Shown here one piece after another: positions 17,658-26,175 of a stretch of DNA of 64,000 nt. The first letter of the stretch is position 1. Every line of letters starts with the position of its first letter. The notes below the pieces were generated by a model. It had not been told where the DNA came from and did not search any database. It saw nothing but the letters and a program-made list of their open reading frames with translations. Source of the DNA: Marivita sp. (GTDB lineage Bacteria; Pseudomonadota; Alphaproteobacteria; Rhodobacterales; Rhodobacteraceae); the NCBI RefSeq assembly GCF_022763305.1, contig NZ_JALEGT010000120.1, forward strand, positions 91,382 through 155,381, written 5' to 3'. The translations under genes were made by a program, and so were the position numbers.

Positions 17658-18614
17658 TCAGACCCCTTTGGGCATCACGGCGGTCCAGACCGGGCCGATG
17701 ATCTTGACCCCGACCGGGATCAGGATCACGCCCCAGATCAGACCCAGCACGAAATCGATCCCCGCCGTGACCGCCCATTCGACAAAGCCCTGCCCCGCCC
17801 CGACGGCCACCGCGATGCCGTGGATCGTGTCTTCGGGCAGGTGCCAGCCCATCTGGGCCACCGAATGCACGATGATCGACCCACCGACCCACAGCATTGC
17901 GGCGGTGCCCACGATCGTCAGCCCCTTCAGGAGCCACGGCATGAACTTGACGATCCCGCGTCCCAATGCCCGGGTCACGCCCAGTCGCCCCACCTGGCTG
18001 AGCCAGAGGCCGACATCGTCCATCTTCACGATGACCGCCACCGCGCCATAGACCGCGAGCGTCACCATGATCCCCACCAGCGCCAGCGTGGCGCCCTGCA
18101 TCCAGATATTGCCCTCTTCGATCACCGAGAGCGCGATGGTCATGATCTCGGCCGACAGGATGAAATCCGTCTTGATCGCCCCCTTGACCTTCTCTTCCTC
18201 GAGATGGGTCGGATCCGCGATGCTGTGGCTGCCATCGGGTCCACCCGAGTGATCGTCATGCGGCATGAGCACATGCACGATCTTCTCGGCCCCTTCGAAG
18301 CACAGGTAGCTTCCGCCCAGGATCAGCAAGGGCGGGATCAACCATGGTGCAAAGCTCGACATCAACAACGCGGCCGGAAGCAAAAACACCAGCTTGTTGA
18401 TGAGCGACCCGCGCGCAATGCGCCAGATGATCGGCAATTCGCGGGCGGGTTCGAACCCGTGCAGGTATTTCGGCGTCACCGCCGCATCGTCGATCAGCAC
18501 ACCCGCCGTCTTGGACCCGGCCTTGGCTGCGGCCGCCCCAATGTCATCGACCGAGGCCGCAGCCACCTTTGCGATGCCCGCCACATCGTCGAGAAGCGCC
18601 AACAATCCACTCAT
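17658..18614 (-). CDS. DUF808 (YedI-like) inner-membrane protein
   Basis: A 318-residue membrane protein that starts MSGLLALLDDVAGIAKVAAA, the hallmark N-terminus of the DUF808/YedI family. PKYLHGFEPARELPIIWRIARGSL follows, then several transmembrane segments in the C-terminal two thirds. The start at 18614 fits family N-termini; an upstream in-frame extension lies inside the next gene. It overlaps the DoxX gene by four bases (ATGA), so they form an operon. Function in the family is not established. Confidence 0.88.
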   Translation of the reverse strand: MSGLLALLDDVAGIAKVAAASVDDIGAAAAKAGSKTAGVLIDDAAVTPKYLHGFEPARELPIIWRIARGSLINKLVFLLPAALLMSSFAPWLIPPLLILGGSYLCFEGAEKIVHVLMPHDDHSGGPDGSHSIADPTHLEEEKVKGAIKTDFILSAEIMTIALSVIEEGNIWMQGATLALVGIMVTLAVYGAVAVIVKMDDVGLWLSQVGRLGVTRALGRGIVKFMPWLLKGLTIVGTAAMLWVGGSIIVHSVAQMGWHLPEDTIHGIAVAVGAGQGFVEWAVTAGIDFVLGLIWGVILIPVGVKIIGPVWTAVMPKGV

Positions 18615-19003
18615 ACCTGCTGTACCCCATTCTTCTGGCCCAACACATAGCGCCCGGGGCCATGCGCCGCCAGCACAAGGCAGCCCCCGGCAATGGCCCA
18701 GTTCTTGACGAAGATGCTCATTTGCCACGGATCGTTCGGGATCAGGTGAAACACGCTTGTGACCGCACAATAGGCCGCCAGCATCACTGCAAGGGGGCGT
18801 ACCGCCCAGCCTGCGAGAAGCATCAGACCCGCCACCGCGTTGAACCCGAGCGCCGGCCAGACCAGCGCAGTGGGCAGGCCGAACCCCGCCAGCAAGGACA
18901 TCGCAGGCTCAGGATCAACCGCTTTCTGTACCGCCCCTGCCAGGAACAGCGCCGCGATCAGCGCCCGTCCAACCAGAACCGCCAGATCCGCGAGTCCCAC
19001 CAT
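18611..19003 (-). CDS. DoxX-family membrane protein
   Basis: A 130-residue protein with four hydrophobic helices and DoxX-type features: GRALIAALFLAGAVQKAVDP in helix 1 and FHLIPNDPWQMSIFVKNWAIAGGCLVLAAHGPG near the C-terminus. DoxX proteins are four-helix inner-membrane proteins linked to quinone or thiol redox functions in some bacteria; a precise role here is not evident. It is the first gene of a two-gene operon with the DUF808 protein and is divergent from gap. Confidence 0.86.
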   Translation of the reverse strand: MVGLADLAVLVGRALIAALFLAGAVQKAVDPEPAMSLLAGFGLPTALVWPALGFNAVAGLMLLAGWAVRPLAVMLAAYCAVTSVFHLIPNDPWQMSIFVKNWAIAGGCLVLAAHGPGRYVLGQKNGVQQV

Positions 19004-19183
19004 TATTTCCGATTCCGCAACATCGGTCCCGTGTTACCGCAAACCGTCGCGACACGTTAGCGCCATCATGCATTCCGCCCACAGGTTTTGCGCTAACATA
19101 TTGTGAAACCGTGCCTTTTTTACTTTGCGGCTGCAGCATACCTGCGTATACGACCCCTAACGCACAGCGCAGGAGACATGCCC

Positions 19184-20188
19184 ATGACCGTCACTCTTGG
19201 AATCAACGGTTTCGGTCGGATCGGCCGCTGCACCCTCGCCCATATCGCCGAAAGCTCGCGCAACGATGTGCAGGTGGTCAAGATCAACGCCACCGGCCCG
19301 ATCGAGACCAACGCGCACCTGCTGCGCTATGACAGCGTGCATGGCCGCTTCGGGGGCGAGGTCAAGGTCAAGGGCAACACGATGGATCTGGGCCGTGGCC
19401 CGATGGAGGTCTTCTCGACCTACAATCCCGAAGAGCTCGACTGGTCGGGCTGCGACGTGGTTCTCGAATGCACCGGCAACTTCAACGATGGCGCCAAGGC
19501 GGGCATCCACATGGAGCGCGGTGCGAAGTCGGTGCTGATCTCGGCCCCGGCCAAGAACGTGCAGAAGACCATCGTCTACGGCGTCAACCATCGCTCGCTG
19601 GTCGAAGGCGACACGATGATCTCGAACGGGTCCTGCACCACCAACTGCCTGGCACCGCTGGCCAAGGTGCTCGACGAAGCCATCGGCATCGAGTCGGGCA
19701 TCATGACCACGATCCACTCCTACACCGGCGACCAGCCGACGCTGGACCGCCGCCATGCGGACCTTTACCGCGCGCGTGCGGCGGCCATGGCGATGATCCC
19801 GACCTCGACCGGGGCCGCCAAGGCGCTGGGGGAAGTGCTGCCGAACCTCAAGGGCAAGCTTGACGGCTCTGCCGTGCGTGTGCCGACACCGAACGTCTCG
19901 GCTGTGGACCTCACCTTCTACGCTGGCAAGGACGTCACCGTTGCGGATGTGAACGAAGTGGTGCGCGAAGCCGCCGCGACCCATATGGGCACGGTTCTGG
20001 CCTATGATCCGGAACCCAAGGTCTCGATCGACTTCAACCATACAACGCAATCGTCGATCTTTGCGCCCGACCAGACCAAGGTTGTGGGCAAGCGTATGGT
20101 GCGCGTGCTCGCGTGGTATGACAACGAATGGGGCTTCTCGGCGCGCATGGCCGATGTGGCCGGTGCAATGGGCCGCCTGCTGCACTAA
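19184..20188 (+). CDS. gap: glyceraldehyde-3-phosphate dehydrogenase, predicted NADP-accepting (GapB-like)
   Basis: A 334-residue GAPDH with catalytic Cys151 (SNGSCTTNCLAP) and His178 ([12 protein letters not shown]). The nucleotide-binding loop reads VVKINATGP, so the position that is Asp in NAD-specific enzymes is Ala36. NADP-using GapB enzymes have Ala there (established for B. subtilis GapB), which suggests a biosynthetic or Calvin/pentose-phosphate-linked role. The start at 19184 is eight bases from AGGAG; the ATG at 19178 is too close. A second GAPDH with Asp at this position lies at 24294-25295. Confidence 0.93.
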   Translation: MTVTLGINGFGRIGRCTLAHIAESSRNDVQVVKINATGPIETNAHLLRYDSVHGRFGGEVKVKGNTMDLGRGPMEVFSTYNPEELDWSGCDVVLECTGNFNDGAKAGIHMERGAKSVLISAPAKNVQKTIVYGVNHRSLVEGDTMISNGSCTTNCLAPLAKVLDEAIGIESGIMTTIHSYTGDQPTLDRRHADLYRARAAAMAMIPTSTGAAKALGEVLPNLKGKLDGSAVRVPTPNVSAVDLTFYAGKDVTVADVNEVVREAAATHMGTVLAYDPEPKVSIDFNHTTQSSIFAPDQTKVVGKRMVRVLAWYDNEWGFSARMADVAGAMGRLLH

Positions 20189-20250
20189 GCTTTTGACAGC
20201 GGCCCCTTCGAAGAGCCGCGAACATAGACCAAGAACGACCAAAATTTCAT

Positions 20251-20287
20251 CCGCCCCTGCGTACTCTGCTGCGTCAGGGGCGGTTTT
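20251..20287 (+). terminator. intrinsic terminator after gap
   Basis: CCGCCCCTG pairs with CAGGGGCGG across a 15-base loop and is followed by TTTTCTT. Confidence 0.8.
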
Positions 20288-20410
20288 CTTGATTTGGCCG
20301 GCTCACGGCGTCACCGGACATGCGCGCCGGGGGGACACGTTTTCCTCTTTTTCCTTGGCCTGTTAGGGTCCCCACAAGCCGCAACGGGACTGTCTACGGG
20401 AGGCAGCACG

Positions 20411-21670
20411 ATGACGCAGATTTTCACGGGCATCTGGGCGCTCCTGATTGGCATCGTGTTCATCATGCTGGGCAATGGCATGCATTTCACGCTGATCGGG
20501 CTGCGCGGCGCCATCGAAGGGTTCTCGGCCAGCGAACTGGCCATTGTCGCATCGGGCTATTTCCTGGGATTCCTGTCCGGGGCCCGACTGACACCGGGGA
20601 TGATCAAACGGGTGGGTCATGTGCGCGTGTTCGCAGCACTTGGCAGTTTCATGTCGGCGGGGCTGATCGCCTTTCCGCTGCTGACCGACCCGATCCTCTG
20701 GACGGTCCTGCGGGTTCTGGTCGGGTTCTGCATGTCCGGCATCTATGTCACCGCCGAAAGCTGGCTGAACGCATCGGCCACCAACGAAACCCGAGGCAAG
20801 GTGCTGTCGGCCTACATGATCGCGCAGACGCTGGGCATCATCGGCGCGCAGGGGCTTCTCACCTTCGGTGAAGCGGCGACGGCGGGGCTTTTCATCGGGG
20901 CCTCCATCCTTGTGTCGATCTCGTTCGGTCCGATTCTGCTGTCCGTGACGCCGACACCGGCCGCCGATGTCACGCGACCGATGCCGTTGCGCGAACTGTT
21001 CCGGGGATCACCGCTCGGGACGGTGGGGATATTCCTGCTCGGCACGATCTATGCCACGCAATCCGGGATGGGCGCGGTCTACGGCACGCAGGTCGGGATG
21101 AGCGCCAACGAGATCTCGCTCTTCATCGCGATGCTGTTCGGCGGAGCGCTGCTCTTGCAGTTCCCCATCGGCTGGCTTTCGGACCGGATGGACCGGCGGA
21201 AGGTCATCCTGGGCTGTTCGGTGCTCGGCGCGGCCTTCTGCCTGCTGGGCTGGATTAACGGGGCCAGCGTCATCCTGCTGATGGGCGCGGCCTTCCTGAC
21301 CGGAGGCGTCACCACGCCGCTTTACGCCCTGATCCTTGCCTACACGAACGATGCGCTGGCGACCGAGGACATGCCGGCCGCATCCGGCGGGCTTGTCCTG
21401 ACATTCGGCATCGGCGCGATCCTCGGCCCGCTGGCCGCCGGGGCCGCGATGGAGCGGTTCGGACCGCAGACCTTCTGGCTTGTGCTGGGAGTGACCTTCG
21501 TGAGCATCGCGCTCTATTCCGCCTACCGCATGACCCAGCGCCCGGCCGCGCCCGCCAGCGAGACCGACAGTTATCTTGGGGTGCTGCCGACCGCCTCGCC
21601 CGTTGCCGTCGAAGCCGCCGGGGCCTGGGCCATGGAACAGGGCGAACTCGAACGGGACGCCGAGGCCTGA
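20411..21670 (+). CDS. MFS transporter (YcaD-like)
   Basis: A 419-residue major-facilitator protein with 12 predicted helices. Helix 1-2 contains IGIVFIMLGNGMHFTLIGLRG, and the loop 8-9 motif reads PIGWLSDRMDRRKVILG, the MFS loop signature in the second half. GGTTTPLYALILAYTNDAL-like features match the YcaD/UMF2 subgroup. The substrate is unknown. GGGAGG lies eight bases before the ATG. It is monocistronic or the start of a loose row leading to the PepSY and cytochrome genes. Confidence 0.87.
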   Translation: MTQIFTGIWALLIGIVFIMLGNGMHFTLIGLRGAIEGFSASELAIVASGYFLGFLSGARLTPGMIKRVGHVRVFAALGSFMSAGLIAFPLLTDPILWTVLRVLVGFCMSGIYVTAESWLNASATNETRGKVLSAYMIAQTLGIIGAQGLLTFGEAATAGLFIGASILVSISFGPILLSVTPTPAADVTRPMPLRELFRGSPLGTVGIFLLGTIYATQSGMGAVYGTQVGMSANEISLFIAMLFGGALLLQFPIGWLSDRMDRRKVILGCSVLGAAFCLLGWINGASVILLMGAAFLTGGVTTPLYALILAYTNDALATEDMPAASGGLVLTFGIGAILGPLAAGAAMERFGPQTFWLVLGVTFVSIALYSAYRMTQRPAAPASETDSYLGVLPTASPVAVEAAGAWAMEQGELERDAEA

Positions 21671-21823
21671 CCCGGCTGGATCGGCGAATTCTGGCTCTAA
21701 ACTTTGGTTGCAGACGCCCGGTTCCAGACCCCGGACCAATATTCGAAGACGATCCGGGATGTCATCTGACGGTCATCGACGCCGCATATCGCAGCGCCGG
21801 ATTACCCTCAAAGGAGACATCCC

Positions 21824-22075
21824 ATGACCCGCATCATCGCACTTGCCCTCGCCCTCGCCCTGCCCGTTTCCGCCTATGCCTCGAGCAGCGACGGCGCCAT
21901 GACCGCCGAGCGCAAGACCGAGATCACCAACAAGCTGACCGCTGACGGGTACGAGGTGCGCAAGATCGACGTCGAGGACGGCATGATCGAAGCCTATGTG
22001 CTCAAGGACGGCCAGCGCATCGAACTCTACCTCGATGCCGCGCTGAATGTCGTGCGCACCAAGGTCGACGATTGA
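21824..22075 (+). CDS. PepSY-domain periplasmic protein
   Basis: An 83-residue secreted protein with a signal peptide of about 19 residues (MTRIIALALALALPVSAYAS). The mature part matches a PepSY unit: ITNKLTADGYEVRKIDVEDGMIEAYVLKDGQRIELYLD. AAGGAG precedes the start. It is followed 49 bases later by a cytochrome b561 gene, a frequent partnership; PepSY proteins often accompany membrane redox or metal systems. Confidence 0.88.
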   Translation: MTRIIALALALALPVSAYASSSDGAMTAERKTEITNKLTADGYEVRKIDVEDGMIEAYVLKDGQRIELYLDAALNVVRTKVDD

Positions 22076-22124
22076 TCCCAGCCGGTCCGCGCCCAAGGCG
22101 CGGACCGCCATCCCGGAGCCAGAC

Positions 22125-22664
22125 ATGACATCCTACAAAATCTGGGACCCGTTTGTCCGGGTCTTTCACTGGGCGCTTGTGGCGGGGTTTGCCGCCAACG
22201 CCCTGTTCGACGACCCCGAAAGCACGCTGCACGAGTGGCTGGGCTATGTTCTGGTGGGCTTGATCGCGGCGCGGCTGGTCTGGGGCGTGATCGGATCGCG
22301 CTATGCGCGCTTTGCCTCGTTCTGGCCCACCCTGTCCAAGATCACCGCACAGATGTCGGACATGGCCACCGGCCGCAAGCGCCTGCACCTGGGCCACACG
22401 CCGCTTGGCGCCCTGATGATCTTCAATCTTCTCGGCGCGGTGCTGCTCATTGGCGTGACCGGGTACATGATGACAACGGACGCGTATTGGGGAGTGGACT
22501 GGGTTGAAAACCTGCACGAGGCGCTGGTAACCTGGGCCGAAATTTCCATCGTGCTGCATGTGCTTGCGGTGATCTGGGAAAGCCGTCGCACCGGCGTCAA
22601 CCTGCCCCGCGCCATGATCACCGGTGTCAAGACCGTGCCGGACGGAGCCAAGACAGACCCGTGA
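22125..22664 (+). CDS. cytochrome b561 family membrane protein
   Basis: A 179-residue four-helix di-heme b-type cytochrome. Candidate heme-ligand histidines: VRVFHWALVAG (helix 1), STLHEWLGYVL (helix 2), LHLGHTPLGALM (helix 3), NLHEALVTWAEISIVLHVLAVIWES (helix 4). Such proteins move electrons between quinol and soluble or periplasmic partners. Its stop overlaps the next gene's GTG start by four bases. Confidence 0.9.
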   Translation: MTSYKIWDPFVRVFHWALVAGFAANALFDDPESTLHEWLGYVLVGLIAARLVWGVIGSRYARFASFWPTLSKITAQMSDMATGRKRLHLGHTPLGALMIFNLLGAVLLIGVTGYMMTTDAYWGVDWVENLHEALVTWAEISIVLHVLAVIWESRRTGVNLPRAMITGVKTVPDGAKTDP

Positions 22665-23179
22665 CCCTGAATTCCACAACACGACCCGTATCGCTTCTGG
22701 TCCTGATCGTCGCACAAATCCTTTGTGCGGCGTTCTTCCTCTGGGACGTGGCCGCCGATGGCTCGGAACTTGGCTTTCCGGCCATGTTATCGAGCCATTT
22801 CGTGATCGAGCTGCTGGCCGTGCTCGGCCTCATTGCCGCCGTGGTGTTCGAGAGCCGCTATCTGACCGCCCTGCTGCGCCGCAAGGCCCACCTGGAAGAG
22901 CAGCTGGGCCTTGCCGCCGGTGCGTTCCACGACATCGTCGAAGCCCGCTTCGACACATGGTCGCTTACCCCGTCCGAACGGGATGTGGCGCATTTCACGC
23001 TCAAGGGCTTCGGCATCGCCGAAATCGCGCAGATGCGCGGATCGGCCGAAGGCACCGTCAAGGCGCATCTGAACGGCATCTATCGCAAGGCGGGCGTCAC
23101 CGGGCGCGGTGCGTTCGTGGGATTGTTCATCGAGGACCTGATGTCCATTCCGCATCCGCCCGACCAGTTGGCGACGTGA
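22661..23179 (+). CDS. membrane-anchored LuxR-type regulator
   Basis: A 172-residue protein with two hydrophobic helices near residues 12-30 and 47-62, a short coiled segment, and a C-terminal LuxR/GerE helix-turn-helix (LTPSERDVAHFTLKGFGIAEIAQMRGSAEGTVKAHLNGIYRKAGV). There is no receiver or autoinducer domain. The GTG start overlaps the cytochrome b561 stop. A membrane-bound HTH in the same operon as a cytochrome suggests it reports on redox or membrane state; that is inference. Confidence 0.88.
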   Translation: MTLNSTTRPVSLLVLIVAQILCAAFFLWDVAADGSELGFPAMLSSHFVIELLAVLGLIAAVVFESRYLTALLRRKAHLEEQLGLAAGAFHDIVEARFDTWSLTPSERDVAHFTLKGFGIAEIAQMRGSAEGTVKAHLNGIYRKAGVTGRGAFVGLFIEDLMSIPHPPDQLAT

Positions 23180-23224
23180 CAAGCCCCGGCCGCTCTGGCA
23201 TTCTGCGCCCACGAGCAGGGGGAC

Positions 23225-23377
23225 ATGACCGGAATGACCAACACACTTGCCATCGGGTTGGGGCTGTTGATCCTTGGCGGATTGGCGGTCGACGCCTTTC
23301 TGACCGGCGGTGACGGGTTCATGTTCCTTGCCGCCAAGGGTGTTGAGTTTCTCGACTGGATTGCCTTCTGGCGCTGA
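23225..23377 (+). CDS. 50-aa membrane peptide
   Basis: The start has AGGGGGAC directly upstream. The sequence begins MTGMTNTLAIGLGLLILGGL and ends VEFLDWIAFWR, with a hydrophobic helix near residues 6-24 and an amphipathic second half rich in aromatic residues. I recall similar short proteins near gap genes in Rhodobacterales that carry misleading GAPDH labels; there is no enzyme domain. It ends 11 bases before the convergent RIP-like gene. Confidence 0.68.
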   Translation: MTGMTNTLAIGLGLLILGGLAVDAFLTGGDGFMFLAAKGVEFLDWIAFWR

Positions 23378-23387
23378 TGGCGGCGGG

Positions 23388-24059
23388 CTAGCGCAGGTCC
23401 GCGAGGGATTTGGGCCGAAGGCTTGCCTGCGTCTGTGAGAACGGCAGGTTCATGTTGCCGCCCTGTTTGTGCACGACCAGCCGGAAGTGATAGTTGTAAT
23501 TGTGCATGTTGGCTTCGGACACGGGCTGGAAATACGGAGCGCTGCCCTGCGTCCATTTCACGATGTTGTCCCATTCGTTGATGTAGAAAAGCGCCGCGGA
23601 ATAGTCGAGCACGCGCGCCCCGTCGCCTTCGTCGATCAGTGTCGAGACATGCCGCGCAAAGGGCTCGAACCGCGCCGCTTCGCAGGTGATGAAGATCAGC
23701 GCCCGCAGAGACTGCCAGTCATGGGCGGTTCGGGGCAGACCCGTCAGGCTCAGCGCCGCGTGGAGATGCGCAAGGCTGACCGTGCGCATTGGCGGCATGC
23801 CCGAATAATTCTCCATCCCTCCTGACAGCACATCCGCATCGATCTTCGTCAGGTAGTAGGGATGCTTTCCTTCGATCTCGATTGTCACCGATTTCGGCTT
23901 GGTCTTGACGGTGCCCGTCAGCGTGACGTCGAACCTGTCGCGTGATCCCTGGGTAAAGGTCGCCCGCAGATGATCGATCATGGCCAGATACTGACCTCCG
24001 AGAATATCAAAGCTTTGTGCCATGGCAGGACCTGTGAATTGCAGAAAATGAAAAGGCAT
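23388..24059 (-). CDS. ribosome-inactivating protein (rRNA N-glycosidase) fold candidate
   Basis: A 223-residue protein that aligns by eye with the ricin A / Shiga A (RIP) family. The N-terminus FHFLQFTGPAMAQSFD and the helix IDHLRATF resemble the INFTT-YTNFIRAVRGRL region of ricin. KSVTIEIEGKHPYYLTKID matches the SVTLALDVTNAYVVGYRA strands. Most telling is RALIFITCEAARFEPF (residues 119-134), with the catalytic Glu127 and Arg130 of the EAxRF motif. NEWDN with Trp163 occupies the place of the family NSWG/NWG. A Tyr equivalent to ricin Tyr123 is not obvious. No signal peptide and no adjacent immunity gene are seen. Activity is inferred, not shown. Confidence 0.68.
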   Translation of the reverse strand: MPFHFLQFTGPAMAQSFDILGGQYLAMIDHLRATFTQGSRDRFDVTLTGTVKTKPKSVTIEIEGKHPYYLTKIDADVLSGGMENYSGMPPMRTVSLAHLHAALSLTGLPRTAHDWQSLRALIFITCEAARFEPFARHVSTLIDEGDGARVLDYSAALFYINEWDNIVKWTQGSAPYFQPVSEANMHNYNYHFRLVVHKQGGNMNLPFSQTQASLRPKSLADLR

Positions 24060-24293
24060 TGGTTCCGGCGCGAAACCCGCTGAACCGTGTCTTGTGAAAT
24101 ATGCGTCAGGCTAGCGCCCGGAGCGGCGTTCTGTCAATTTTCACACGCCTCAACCCACCGCCCGACGGGGCAGCAGCATGGTCCGAGCGCACTTGGGCGA
24201 AGGGCGTCCACCTTGACAGATCTCGGCGCTTCTGTTTGTTAGCGGTAACGGAACCCGGCAGAACCTTCTGTCCGAACCAGTGAGGGCATCCAC

Positions 24294-25295
24294 ATGAGCA
24301 CCAAAGTCGCCATCAACGGATTTGGCCGCATCGGCCGCAACATCCTGCGCGCGATCATCGAATCCGGCCGCACGGATATCGAGGTCATCGCGATCAACGA
24401 CCTCGGCCCGGTCGAGACCAATGCACATCTTCTGCAGTATGACAGCGTACACGGGCGGTTCCCGGTCGAGGTCACAACCGGAGAGGATTTCATCGACGTA
24501 GGCCGTGGTCCGATCAAGGTGACGGCGATCCGCAACCCTGCCGACCTGCCCTGGTCGGACGTGGACGTGGTGCTGGAATGCACCGGGATCTTCACCAGCA
24601 AAGAAGCCTGTCAGGCGCATCTCGAAAACGGCGCGAGCCGCGTTCTGATCTCGGCACCCGGTAAGGATGCGGACAAGACGATCGTCTATGGCGTCAACCA
24701 TGACAGCCTGACGGCCGACGATCTGGTCGTCTCCAACGCTTCTTGCACGACGAACTGCCTGTCACCGGTGGCCTATGTGCTCAACAAGACCATCGGGATC
24801 GAGCGCGGCTTCATGACGACGATCCACAGCTACACCGGCGACCAGCCGACGCTGGACACGATGCACAAGGATCTCTACCGCGCCCGCGCTGCGGCGCTGA
24901 GCATGATCCCCACCTCCACTGGGGCCGCCAAGGCCGTAGGGCTGGTGCTGCCAGAGCTCAATGGCAAGCTCGATGGCGTGGCGATCCGCGTACCAACGCC
25001 GAACGTGTCGGTGGTGGACCTCACCTTCACCGCATCGCGCGCCACGACGGTCGAGGAAATCAACGACGCGATCCGCACGGCCGCGAATGGTCCGCTCAAG
25101 GGCATTCTCGGCTACACCGACAAGCCGCTCGTGTCCTCGGATTTCAACCATGACCCGCATTCGTCGATTTTCCACACCGATCAGACCAAGGTCATGGACG
25201 GCACCATGGTGCGCATCCTGAGCTGGTATGACAACGAATGGGGCTTCTCGAACCGCATGGCGGACACCGCCGTGGCGATGGGCAAGCTGATCTGA
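24294..25295 (+). CDS. gap: glyceraldehyde-3-phosphate dehydrogenase, NAD type
   Basis: A 333-residue GAPDH with catalytic Cys151 ([12 protein letters not shown]) and the [12 protein letters not shown] segment. The cofactor loop reads VIAINDLGP, with the NAD-selecting Asp36. It is presumably the glycolytic paralogue of the gene at 19184-20188, from which it differs mainly at the cofactor site and in several surface loops. It is followed by a palindrome and a strong terminator. Confidence 0.95.
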   Translation: MSTKVAINGFGRIGRNILRAIIESGRTDIEVIAINDLGPVETNAHLLQYDSVHGRFPVEVTTGEDFIDVGRGPIKVTAIRNPADLPWSDVDVVLECTGIFTSKEACQAHLENGASRVLISAPGKDADKTIVYGVNHDSLTADDLVVSNASCTTNCLSPVAYVLNKTIGIERGFMTTIHSYTGDQPTLDTMHKDLYRARAAALSMIPTSTGAAKAVGLVLPELNGKLDGVAIRVPTPNVSVVDLTFTASRATTVEEINDAIRTAANGPLKGILGYTDKPLVSSDFNHDPHSSIFHTDQTKVMDGTMVRILSWYDNEWGFSNRMADTAVAMGKLI

Positions 25296-25301
25296 TCGTT
25301 T

Positions 25302-25319
25302 TTTTACCGAACGGTAAAA
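25302..25319. promoter_or_regulatory. 18-bp palindrome after gap
   Basis: TTTTACCG-AA-CGGTAAAA, an 8+2+8 perfect inverted repeat between the gap stop and the terminator hairpin. It may be an RNA processing hairpin or a protein-binding site for the convergent ccd operon end. Its role is not evident. Confidence 0.4.
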
Positions 25320-25322
25320 CGG

Positions 25323-25351
25323 AAAGGCCGGGTGCAATCGCCCGGCCTTTT
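25323..25351. terminator. intrinsic terminator after gap
   Basis: AAAGGCCGGG pairs with CCCGGCCTTT, followed by Ts on the + strand and As on the left, so it is probably bidirectional and shared with the convergent toxin-antitoxin operon. Confidence 0.85.
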
Positions 25352-25367
25352 GCTTGGGTTGCTATGT

Positions 25368-25667
25368 CTAAAGACCCCACAGAATCCTGTACAAACCATC
25401 CATGACCTGTTGTCCCTCGTCTGCTGACAGCCGGTAGACCACGGGCGCGCGGCGGAGTCGTGCGGCCTCGACGGTCACCGGCATATGTGCCCGGATGCGA
25501 TACGCGGTGGAATTGACCTCAATGTCGACGGTCACCCCCCGCAGCGACGGCAGCGCATCCTTGGGCAAGACGGGCACCACAACCGTCGATCCAAGAGCCA
25601 GCAGGTGGTCCGCCTGCACAATCACAAACAAGTCGCCGCCGACGGAGACGACGTCAAACTTCGTCAT
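25368..25667 (-). CDS. CcdB-like gyrase-targeting toxin
   Basis: A 99-residue CcdB-family toxin candidate. LFVIVQADHLLALGSTVVVP matches the LFVDVQSD...MVIPL strands of CcdB. The C-terminal helix ends in RILWGL (Trp97-Gly98-Leu99), corresponding to the FWGI end of CcdB, where the Trp-Gly pair is essential for poisoning gyrase. The start at 25667 lies inside the antitoxin gene (14-base overlap), the usual antitoxin-first order. Gyrase as target is inferred from the family. Confidence 0.85.
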   Translation of the reverse strand: MTKFDVVSVGGDLFVIVQADHLLALGSTVVVPVLPKDALPSLRGVTVDIEVNSTAYRIRAHMPVTVEAARLRRAPVVYRLSADEGQQVMDGLYRILWGL

Positions 25668-25917
25668 CGAATTTCGGATGATGCAGCGCGAGATGGGACC
25701 CCGGGATGCCACCTTTCCGGATCGCGTTCGCCTCGGTGGCGATGGCGTCCTTTTCTTCTTCAAGCCAAGCCCGCGCCCGGCTTTCAGGTGATCCGGCGGC
25801 CATGTCGTTGTCGATCAGGTCCTTGAGGTATTCCGTTACGCTTTTACCCTTGCTCGCGGCCCAGGCGTTCAGACGCTTTTTCTCGTCGGCATCCATTCGG
25901 ATCGTCAGATTGCCCAT
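25654..25917 (-). CDS. ribbon-helix-helix antitoxin (CcdA-like)
   Basis: An 87-residue antitoxin. The N-terminal RHH DNA-binding domain reads MGNLTIRMDADEKKRLNAWA then KGKSVTEYLKDLID. A charged C-terminal region (ARAWLEEEKDAIATEANAIRK) would bind the toxin. The start at 25917 is six bases from GGAGG; the ATG at 25923 is directly adjacent to it and therefore unlikely. It should repress its own operon with the toxin as co-repressor. Confidence 0.85.
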   Translation of the reverse strand: MGNLTIRMDADEKKRLNAWAASKGKSVTEYLKDLIDNDMAAGSPESRARAWLEEEKDAIATEANAIRKGGIPGSHLALHHPKFDDEV

Positions 25918-26175
25918 GGTCATCCTCCGGTGATCGGCGCACGGACACTACTGCATTTCTGTCAGTGCGCATAGCCCTGCCCTCGCAGCGCAACCGCCTT
26001 GGTGAGACGACCTGAACCGACAGGCAAGGATTTGGGCTGACCCTTGCACAGGATGCAACGCGGGCTTTCCCCTCTGTCAGTTGTTCTGCGGCGCAGCATG
26101 GCTATGTTCTGTCACGTAGCTGGTAGCGCAAACGGACTTCCGGCACAGGACCATAGAGCAAGGAAAGGACGTATC

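Noticed and set aside
19184..20188. Erythrose-4-phosphate dehydrogenase (Epd) for the first GAPDH
   Set aside because: Epd enzymes carry Glu at the cofactor position; this protein has Ala, and the rest of the sequence is GAPDH-like.
23225..23377. GAPDH label for the 50-aa peptide
   Set aside because: It is a single-helix membrane peptide with no dehydrogenase domain; the label is a known annotation carry-over near gap genes.
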